This document shows, piece by piece, positions 8,431 to 15,842 of a stretch of 26,841 nucleotides of DNA (its first letter is position 1; the number at the start of each line of letters is the position of its first letter). Source of the stretch: an uncultured Prevotella sp. (lineage in GTDB: Bacteria > Bacteroidota > Bacteroidia > Bacteroidales > Bacteroidaceae); contig CAAFRM010000070.1 in the NCBI GenBank assembly GCA_900765465.1, positions 1 through 26,841 of the forward strand, in the 5' to 3' direction. The notes beneath the pieces were generated by a model. It was given only the letters and a program-made list of their open reading frames with translations. It did no database searches and was not told where the DNA came from. Both the position numbers and the translations under genes were made by a program.

Positions 8431-11307
8431 ATGAAACATAATATATTTAATAAGAGAATGTCATTGGCGCTAGCTTCCATGCTAGTCGCCAGTGGTGTGG
8501 CAAGCGCCCAGGAAATGGCTGACACTACCAAGGTAAACGTGGCTTTCGGTCAGGTTTCCAAGGCCGACCTGATGGGCGGTGTCAGCGAGGTGAATGTCGA
8601 AGAGCTGCTGAAAAAGGACTACAGCGCCAATGCACTCAATGATCTTCAGTCGCTCATCAGTGGTTATAACGGAAATGTTTGGGGACAGGGTGCACTTGTT
8701 CTCGTAGATGGAGCTCCCCGTGAGGCCAGCACCGTCAATGCCACCGAGGTGGAGAAGGTTACCGTGCTCAAGGGCGCTTCTGCCGTAGTACTCTATGGTG
8801 CCAAGGCTGCCAAGGGCGTAATCCTCATCACTACCAAGCGTGGTAAGGTGCAGCCATTGAGTATCGCCGCCACAGTCAATACGGGCATCTATACACCTAA
8901 GGCTTATCCTGAATTTTTGGGTGCGGCTGAGTATATGTCGCTCTATAACGAGGCGATGACCAATGATGACCCTACACAGCCGCTGAAATACTCAAAGGAG
9001 CAGATCTACAATACGGCTGCAGGTACGAATCCTTACCGCTATCCGGATATGGATTTCTACAGCAGCGACTACCTGCGCAAGTTCAACAACCGTACGGATG
9101 CTACGATGGAGGTGAAGGGCGGTAGCCAATTTGCCAGATACTATGCCAACCTGGGCATGACCTACAACAACAGCCTGGTGAAGTATGGCGAGCACAAGAA
9201 AGACAAGGATTACTCCTTCCGCGTGCGTTCTAACATTGATGCTACCATCACCGACTGGCTGGGGGCTTATGTAAATGTAGGCATCAACATCTCGGACAAC
9301 TATCGTGGACGTCCTGAGGACTACTGGTCAACAGCTACCAGCGTTCGTCCAAACTGGTATTCCGGCCTGTTGCCAATCTCCATGATGGATGCCAACAATT
9401 CAGCCTTACAACAGATGATAGCAGGCTCAAAATTCCACGTGCTCGATGGTCAGTATCTGCTGGGTGGAAACAACGATAACCAGACTACTTTCTTTGGTGA
9501 TGCGCTTGCTGCCGGCTACGTGAAGAATCACTCCCGCACCTTCACCTTTGATGTGGGTGTAAAGGCCGACTTCGACCAGTGGGTCAAGGGATTGAGCTTC
9601 GAGACAGCTTTCAGTATCGACTACTGGAACAACTACTCTGAGGCTTACAAGCTCGACTATGCCGTTTACGAGCCTACCTGGGCAAATGTGAACGGACAGG
9701 ACATGATTATCGACCTGAAGAAATATGGTAAGGAAACAAGCAGTACGAGCGAGTATATCGGTGCATCCAAATATTACCAGAACACCACCTTCCGTGCTCA
9801 GTTTGACTATAAGAACACCTTTGGCGGTGTGCACAACGTAAATGCCACTTTGGCTGGCTGGGGTTACTCCAAGTCGAATTCCGTGGACGAGAATCATGAG
9901 AGTTCATCTGGTGTAAAGGGTTCTTCTTACCACCGCACCACCAATGCCAACCTTGCCCTTCGAGCAGCCTACAATTATGCTCAGAAGTACTACGCAGAGT
10001 TTGGCGGTGCTCTGGTTCACGCATCCAAGTTGGCAGAGGGTCATCGCAACGCTCTTTCTCCATCAGGAACATTGGGCTGGAGAATCGGTCAGGAGAAATG
10101 GTTCAAGAATGCACTTCCTTGCTTCGACGATCTGAAGCTGAATGCTTCTTACTCTGTGCTCAACCAGGACATAGATATCTCAGGTTATTATCTCTACCAG
10201 GGATACTATGATGTGAAGGGTGGCTGGTACACCTGGAACGAAGGTGGTGGCAACGGAACTTATTCCACACTCTCTAAGCGTGGTAGCAACTACGGTCTTG
10301 ATTTCGTGAAGCGTAAGGAATGGAGAGCTGGTCTGGAGGGTTCACTCCTCAACGGAACCATTAGCTTCGACATGAACTATTTCCATCAGCTTACTTCGGG
10401 CTTGCTTACTTCGGGAACTGCTACCATCTATCCTTCATGGATGAACAGTGACGGTTCTTTCATCACCTCCCTGAACTACAACGAGGATTTGCGACAGGGC
10501 TTCGACTTCGCCGTAAACTTCAAGAAGAACATCGGCAAGGTGAAGGCACAGCTCGGACTCACAGGTATGGTGTTCGACTCAAAGGTTAACAAGCGTGAGG
10601 AGAAGAACGAATATAGCTATATGAACGCACAGGGTCAGGCTCTCGACGTGATTCGCGGTTATGTCTGCGAAGGCTTCTTCACTCAGGAAGATGTGGACCA
10701 CATGAAGGCAAACCTCGAAAAGACAGATCCTAACTTCGTGCCAAACCATACCTTCGGTGAAATCAAGGCTGGTGACCTGAAGTACAAGGATATCAACGGC
10801 GACGGCAAGATTGATAGCAACGACCAGCAGGTGATGGGTAAGTATGGATGGAATGCAACTCCTTTCTTCTATGGTGTAAACATCACCTTGAACTGGAAGC
10901 AGTTTACCCTCTTCATCGCCGGTACCGGTCAGATGGGTGCCAAGGCTTTCAAGAGCAACGACTGGATTTACAACCAGAAGAAATATACCTCTGTGGTTCG
11001 TGGACGCTGGACACCTGAGACAGCCGCTACCGCTACCTATCCACGTTTGACAGCCAAGGACAATACCAACAACTTCCGCAACTCAACCTTCTGGATTTAC
11101 AGTACAGACTGCTTCAACCTCAACAAGGTGCAGCTGACCTACGATATGCCAAAAGAGTGGTTTGAAAACAAGGTAGTGAAGGGTATGAGTGTTTACGTAT
11201 TGGGCGAGAGCCTTCTCACCATCAGCAAGAACCGCAAGTATATGGAGACCAGCTATGGTTCACCACAGTGCCGTTTCTACAACCTGGGCTTGAAGATGAT
11301 GTTCTAA
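8431..11307 (+). CDS. SusC-like TonB-dependent glycan transporter 2, short N-terminus
   Basis: A 958-residue SusC-family outer-membrane transporter. The signal peptide is about 1-26 (cut near ASA/Q). Unlike the first SusC, it has no carboxypeptidase-D-like N-terminal domain: the mature protein begins almost at once with a TonB-box-like VNVAFG segment (about 34-39) and then the plug (GALVLVDGAPREAS, GAKAAKGVILITTKRGK). The barrel contains an EF-hand-like loop from D787 (DINGDGKIDSND) and ends NLGLKMMF. It pairs with the SusD-like gene 51 bases downstream. The loss of the N-terminal domain explains the shorter length. In position it matches XusC of xylan loci, so it probably carries a different or longer xylan fragment than transporter 1, which is inference. 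Confidence 0.93.
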   Translation: MKHNIFNKRMSLALASMLVASGVASAQEMADTTKVNVAFGQVSKADLMGGVSEVNVEELLKKDYSANALNDLQSLISGYNGNVWGQGALVLVDGAPREASTVNATEVEKVTVLKGASAVVLYGAKAAKGVILITTKRGKVQPLSIAATVNTGIYTPKAYPEFLGAAEYMSLYNEAMTNDDPTQPLKYSKEQIYNTAAGTNPYRYPDMDFYSSDYLRKFNNRTDATMEVKGGSQFARYYANLGMTYNNSLVKYGEHKKDKDYSFRVRSNIDATITDWLGAYVNVGINISDNYRGRPEDYWSTATSVRPNWYSGLLPISMMDANNSALQQMIAGSKFHVLDGQYLLGGNNDNQTTFFGDALAAGYVKNHSRTFTFDVGVKADFDQWVKGLSFETAFSIDYWNNYSEAYKLDYAVYEPTWANVNGQDMIIDLKKYGKETSSTSEYIGASKYYQNTTFRAQFDYKNTFGGVHNVNATLAGWGYSKSNSVDENHESSSGVKGSSYHRTTNANLALRAAYNYAQKYYAEFGGALVHASKLAEGHRNALSPSGTLGWRIGQEKWFKNALPCFDDLKLNASYSVLNQDIDISGYYLYQGYYDVKGGWYTWNEGGGNGTYSTLSKRGSNYGLDFVKRKEWRAGLEGSLLNGTISFDMNYFHQLTSGLLTSGTATIYPSWMNSDGSFITSLNYNEDLRQGFDFAVNFKKNIGKVKAQLGLTGMVFDSKVNKREEKNEYSYMNAQGQALDVIRGYVCEGFFTQEDVDHMKANLEKTDPNFVPNHTFGEIKAGDLKYKDINGDGKIDSNDQQVMGKYGWNATPFFYGVNITLNWKQFTLFIAGTGQMGAKAFKSNDWIYNQKKYTSVVRGRWTPETAATATYPRLTAKDNTNNFRNSTFWIYSTDCFNLNKVQLTYDMPKEWFENKVVKGMSVYVLGESLLTISKNRKYMETSYGSPQCRFYNLGLKMMF

Positions 11308-11358
11308 AGGCTGATGAAATCATATCTTAGATATTGAAAAATTAGACAATAAAGAATT

Positions 11359-13170
11359 ATGAAATTAAGAAATATATTCATGATATTGGCTTCTGCGGCA
11401 TTGTTGACAGCATGTGATGATGTCTTTTCTCCTGCAGCAGAAAACATGAAGGACATCAACGAGATGGAGAATGATCCTATCATGGCCAAGGGCTTCGTGC
11501 TCACCGCTTACCGTAACTTGCCAAACTACGAGGTGGGCACAGGTACGGATGTTGCGACGGATGATGCCGTGACGAATGAGAAGGGAGCCAACTGGTCTAA
11601 GTATGCCACAGGCTCATGGACCGTTCAGAGTTGGGACCCTACGGGCCGCTGGAACAACGACTTGTCTTCCATGCAGTATTTGTATATCTTCCTGAACTCA
11701 AACATTTCGAACATCGGGTTCCTGAAGAATGCCAATGAGAACAAGCTGATGCAGCGACGCCTTACAGGTGAGGCCTACGGACTTCTGGCTACCCATGCCT
11801 ATTATCTGCTTCGTGCCCATGCAGGATTTGACAATGAAGGAAAGTTGCTCGGCACACAGCTCTTTGACGGATATGTAGGAACGGATGCTGATTTCAACCA
11901 GCCTCGCAAGACATTCCAGGAGCATGTGGATTTCATTCTGGCGAACATCGAGAAGGCTGACAAGCTGCTGCCTATGGATTATGAGCCAGTGACAAGTGAC
12001 GACAAGGTGCCAGCCAAGTATGATGACATCCTGAATGTGCCTGAGGTGACTTCGGTTAAGGATGGCAAGATGGGTATTTATAATAAGGTGATGGGCGAGA
12101 ATGCACGCCAGTTGATCAACGGACTGATTCTGCGTGCCATCAAGGCTCGTACCCTGCTGCTCGCTGCAAGTCCTGCCTTCCAGGATCCTGCCCAGAACAA
12201 TGTAACCTGGGCACAGGCCGCAGATGCTGCTGCCGAGGTGGTTGATTATGTAGGTGGTCCATCAGGCTTGCCTTCTACAGGACTCACCTACTACGACAAC
12301 GATGCAGAGATGAATGCCTTGCAGAATGGTTCCAATCCTCCGGAAATCATTTGGCGCAGTACCAAGAATGAAGGTGAGATTGATGACGAGAAGAACAATT
12401 TCCCTCCATCGCTCTTCGGAAGCGGCAAGACCAATCCTACCCAGAATCTGGTAGATGCCTTCCCTGATGCCAAGGGTTATCCTATCACCGATGCACGCAG
12501 TGAATATGATGAGAATAATCCATACGTCAACCGTGACCCTCGTCTGGCTAAATACATTATTTATAATGGAGCAACAGCGGGAGTTGAGAACAAGGTTATC
12601 AAGACTGGTAGTTCTTCGGGCGATGACGGTATCGGTCGCCGTAATGCTTCTACCCGCACCGGTTACTATATGAAGAAGATGTTGCGCATGACAGCCAACT
12701 GTAATCCTAGCAGTACATCTAAGGTAATCAAATATAGCTGCAAGGCACGTTTCACCGAGTTCTTCCTCGACTATGCTGAGGCTGCCAATGAGGCTTGGGG
12801 TCCTAAGAACCCTGGCACACATGCTTACTCAGCATACGATGTGATCAAGGCAATCCGCCACCGTGCAGGCTTGACAGACGACACTTATCTCGACGAGTGT
12901 GCCGGCGACCAGGCTAAGATGCGTGAGCTGATTCGCAACGAGCGCCGCCTGGAGCTTTGCTTCGAGGGATTCCGCTTCTGGGATTTGCGCCGCTGGAACC
13001 AGTTGGACAAGCTTACTTCTGTACAGGGTATTGATTGGAACAACGATACGTTTACCATCTTGCCAAATGTAGAAGAGCGCCATTTCGATAGCTATATGAA
13101 CTATGGTTATATTCCATATTCAGAAGCATTGAAGTACTCTAATCTCCATCAGAACAAGGGATGGAAATAA
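11359..13170 (+). CDS. SusD-like surface glycan-binding lipoprotein 2
   Basis: A 603-residue SusD/RagB-family lipoprotein, partner of transporter 2. The lipobox is LTAC with C19, followed directly by two aspartates (CDDVF), a strong surface-export context. The family signature IRNERRLELCFEGFRFWDLRRW lies near the C-terminus, and it ends NKGW. It differs clearly from SusD-like protein 1 in sequence, so the tandem pairs are not a recent duplication. The next gene starts about 11 bases after its stop. Confidence 0.95.
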   Translation: MKLRNIFMILASAALLTACDDVFSPAAENMKDINEMENDPIMAKGFVLTAYRNLPNYEVGTGTDVATDDAVTNEKGANWSKYATGSWTVQSWDPTGRWNNDLSSMQYLYIFLNSNISNIGFLKNANENKLMQRRLTGEAYGLLATHAYYLLRAHAGFDNEGKLLGTQLFDGYVGTDADFNQPRKTFQEHVDFILANIEKADKLLPMDYEPVTSDDKVPAKYDDILNVPEVTSVKDGKMGIYNKVMGENARQLINGLILRAIKARTLLLAASPAFQDPAQNNVTWAQAADAAAEVVDYVGGPSGLPSTGLTYYDNDAEMNALQNGSNPPEIIWRSTKNEGEIDDEKNNFPPSLFGSGKTNPTQNLVDAFPDAKGYPITDARSEYDENNPYVNRDPRLAKYIIYNGATAGVENKVIKTGSSSGDDGIGRRNASTRTGYYMKKMLRMTANCNPSSTSKVIKYSCKARFTEFFLDYAEAANEAWGPKNPGTHAYSAYDVIKAIRHRAGLTDDTYLDECAGDQAKMRELIRNERRLELCFEGFRFWDLRRWNQLDKLTSVQGIDWNNDTFTILPNVEERHFDSYMNYGYIPYSEALKYSNLHQNKGWK

Positions 13171-13181
13171 ACCAGTTAAAA

Positions 13182-14153
13182 ATGATAATGAAAATGAAAA
13201 GTTTTAAGTTATTAAATACAATAGGCATTGCTGCCATGACTTTGTTGATGACTGCTTCCTGCGAGAGCGGTAACAAGGAATTTGGATATGACGGAGAAAC
13301 TGCTGTCTATTTTGCCAATGCTGGTTATGTGCGCACCGTGGAGTTGGGTGAGGATCAGGAAGCTGACCTTACCGACGATAACAACCACATCATCAACATC
13401 AAGGCCTATTGTGCCGGTGGTTATGGCAACAATAATAACGTTACCGTGGATTATATATCTGATGCCAGTCTTTGTGATGGCTATAAAATCAATGGCGCTG
13501 CCATCCAGGTGATGCCATCCGATTACTATCAGATAGAGAACCCTAACCAGTTTGTCATTGCCAAGGGACAGCAGTTGGGAGGCGTAAGAGTGAAGCTTAC
13601 TGATGCGTTCTTCAACGATGACAAGAGCTATGAGCAGGGCTACGTAATTCCTGTGAAGCTGACTAAGGCTCAGGGCGTTGACAAGGTGCTGGAGTCGAAG
13701 AATACTACATTCTGCCTTGTGAAGTTCGTCAATCCTTGGACTGCCACTTATCTTCGCATGGGTAAGGATAAGGATGTGAGCAACGGCAAGGAATCTCACC
13801 GTGCTTATCCATCTATAGAGAAGGCTGAGGTAATCAAGGTGGTGACCAAAGGCTTGTATAAGGCACAGATGACTGTGGGAGTGAAGGATGCAAGTGGCAA
13901 AAGCCATCAGGTGAACGTGCTGATGACCTTCAACGGCGATGACTGCACCATCTCTTCCGGCAGTGAGGGCGTTCAGGTTTCGGGTAATGGTAAGTTTGTC
14001 AAGAACGACTGGCTTATGGGCGAGTTTAAGCGCAACACACTCTATTTGAAATACAACATCAAGAGCGATGCCTTGGGTACGGTTGAAACCACAGATACCA
14101 TGGTGGTCCGCAATCGTGGCATTGGGTTCCAGACTTTCACTCCTGAGAAGTAA
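13182..14153 (+). CDS. Surface lipoprotein, DUF1735 plus DUF5627 type (XusE-like position)
   Basis: A lipoprotein of about 323 residues with a lipobox TASC (C27 counted from this start). The frame is open from an ATG at 13161 that overlaps the susD stop. I prefer 13182 because it gives a normal signal peptide without overlap; 13188 and 13194 are also possible. The first half (GETAVYFANAGYVRTVELGED) resembles the BT_3987-like/DUF1735 N-terminal domain. The second half, from about WTATYLRMGKD, resembles DUF5627, a beta-rich domain found in Bacteroidetes glycan loci. No catalytic motif is visible. It probably binds xylan at the cell surface next to the SusD proteins. It sits where xusE sits in Prevotella xylan operons. 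Confidence 0.8.
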   Translation: MIMKMKSFKLLNTIGIAAMTLLMTASCESGNKEFGYDGETAVYFANAGYVRTVELGEDQEADLTDDNNHIINIKAYCAGGYGNNNNVTVDYISDASLCDGYKINGAAIQVMPSDYYQIENPNQFVIAKGQQLGGVRVKLTDAFFNDDKSYEQGYVIPVKLTKAQGVDKVLESKNTTFCLVKFVNPWTATYLRMGKDKDVSNGKESHRAYPSIEKAEVIKVVTKGLYKAQMTVGVKDASGKSHQVNVLMTFNGDDCTISSGSEGVQVSGNGKFVKNDWLMGEFKRNTLYLKYNIKSDALGTVETTDTMVVRNRGIGFQTFTPEK

Positions 14154-14180
14154 GAACATTTTTAATTTGATATCAGAATT

Positions 14181-15842
14181 ATGAAAAAAATACATAATAT
14201 CCTCTTGGCCAGTGCAGCAGCTTCCATGCTGCTCACTGGTTGTGTGGAGGACTTCGATACAAGCTACCCTGCCGGCGATAAGCCTGCGAGCGTAGTGATG
14301 GACGACCTTACCAGAGGTTATGAAGTTCTGAAGAACTATACGGGCATGAAGCTGGCTGCCAATATGGCGGTTGCCGATTTGGAAGCCTCTAGCACTACCT
14401 TCTCAACGGTGTTGGAAAACTTCAATGCGGTGAACATCACTGATGGATTTAAGCATTCGGCAGTGGTGGCTGATGATGGAACCGTCAATGCCTCAAAGAA
14501 TAAAGATATTGTACAGAAGGCTATTGGAGCCGGACTTATACCATGTGGTTCTCTCTTTGCACCTAATGCCTGGAACATGAATGTGATGAAAGAGGCAACT
14601 AAGGATACTTGGGTAGAAGGTGAAAATGTGGATTTGCACCAGATGTATGATTTCGAAAGCAGTGCCATCGGTGATGTCTTCGGAACAGACAAGGATTCCA
14701 AAGTGGCAAAGGATCCGACAGGAAAAAACGGAAAGTCGCTCTTCAACAAGAAGGGTGCCAAGTTCATCGAGTTCCCAGTGAATCTACCAGAGGGAGCTTC
14801 GCTGTCTACTATCAAGACCATCTCCTTTGATTATTATTCTTCAAATGTCAAGAAGAATGTGGTTATCAGAGTAAAGGTGGGTGACAAAGCCAAGGAACTG
14901 AGAAACTTCGGTGTTCCTACCAAGGCTAAGACTTGGGAAACATTCGTGGTGGATTTGTCAAAGGTTGACTTTACTGAAGCCTTTGATGCAGATGATATGA
15001 AATCTTCCGATATTTCTCTGGTAATTGGTCAGGGAGCTGTACCTCAGCAGGTGTATGTTGACAATATTGATGTTTATGCTCCATATCAGAAGCCGGGATA
15101 TTATAAACCTCGTCCTGTAGAAGAGAAGGCTGCTGATGTAAAGAAGGCTATGTTTGCTTATGTTGATTCCGTTATGCAGAACTATGGAGACAAGGTGCAG
15201 GCATGGAATGTGGCTTCCAACCTGATAGAAGATCTCTTCTACTCTCTGAAGTCTTCTGAGAACATGGTAGCTGATGGTGAGTTCTATCCTAACGACTACA
15301 TGGATGAAAACTGGGTGGCTGATGTATGTAAGGAAATCCATTCAAAGAAGGCAGATGCCAAGCTGTTCTACAGTGAGGAAAATTTGCTGACGGATGAAGA
15401 GAAGACCGAGGCTGCCATTAACTACATCAAGAAGTGGAATGAGGCGGGTGCTCATATTGAGGGCATCGACGTGAAGCTCGACGTGCCATACAGCAGCAGT
15501 TCTTTTGCAGAAACAAAGGCGAATATCGACAAACTTCTTGCTACGCTGTCTGCCGCAGGCTTGCAGGTACGTCTTTCAGACATGAACGTTTATCTGGCTG
15601 ATGCCAGCGGAACTGTAGCCGATCAGAGCAAGGCTACATTCGATGATTACAAGGGAATGGCTGAACTCTATGCCTATATTCTGAACAAGGCACAGGATGT
15701 GTTGGGCGACAAGCTCTATGGGGTATCCTTCTCTACTATCAATCAGGGCACTACGGGTGTAGGATTGTGGAATAATTTCAATCGCCTGCCTACTTACGTG
15801 GGTGTGGTTAATGGACTTCAGAAAACTGAAATAAAATGGTAA
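14181..15842 (+). CDS. GH10-fold surface lipoprotein without catalytic residues (pseudo-xylanase)
   Basis: A 553-residue lipoprotein (lipobox LTGC, C21, then VED). The GH10 xylanase framework is recognisable: FSTVLENFNAVNITDGFK (74-91) matches the conserved first half of the family, LFYSEENLL (395-403) matches LFYNDYN, and IEGIDVKLDV (426-435) matches IDGIGMQMH. The active site is lost. WDVVNE, which holds the acid/base Glu, reads WNVASN (342-347), and ITELD, which holds the nucleophile, reads VRLSD (463-467). The GHTLVWH subsite motif reads GSLFAPN (123-129). A beta-sandwich module (about 152-302) is inserted in the fold, as in many Bacteroidetes PUL xylanases of this family. I infer a surface xylan-binding protein, not an enzyme. 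Its stop overlaps the GH98 start by 7 bases. Confidence 0.85.
   Translation: MKKIHNILLASAAASMLLTGCVEDFDTSYPAGDKPASVVMDDLTRGYEVLKNYTGMKLAANMAVADLEASSTTFSTVLENFNAVNITDGFKHSAVVADDGTVNASKNKDIVQKAIGAGLIPCGSLFAPNAWNMNVMKEATKDTWVEGENVDLHQMYDFESSAIGDVFGTDKDSKVAKDPTGKNGKSLFNKKGAKFIEFPVNLPEGASLSTIKTISFDYYSSNVKKNVVIRVKVGDKAKELRNFGVPTKAKTWETFVVDLSKVDFTEAFDADDMKSSDISLVIGQGAVPQQVYVDNIDVYAPYQKPGYYKPRPVEEKAADVKKAMFAYVDSVMQNYGDKVQAWNVASNLIEDLFYSLKSSENMVADGEFYPNDYMDENWVADVCKEIHSKKADAKLFYSEENLLTDEEKTEAAINYIKKWNEAGAHIEGIDVKLDVPYSSSSFAETKANIDKLLATLSAAGLQVRLSDMNVYLADASGTVADQSKATFDDYKGMAELYAYILNKAQDVLGDKLYGVSFSTINQGTTGVGLWNNFNRLPTYVGVVNGLQKTEIKW

Noticed and set aside
3386..13170. Recent duplication of a susC/susD pair
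   Set aside because: The two SusC and two SusD proteins differ in length, N-terminal architecture and most of their sequence, so they are distinct paralogs.
13212..14195. 327-codon minus-strand frame opposite the XusE-like lipoprotein
   Set aside because: The plus-strand frame has a lipobox and known-type domains in operon context; the minus frame has a low-complexity Ile/Leu/His composition and no family signature.
14154..15842. Active GH10 endo-xylanase
   Set aside because: The fold is present but both catalytic glutamate motifs are replaced, so an enzyme annotation would be misleading.
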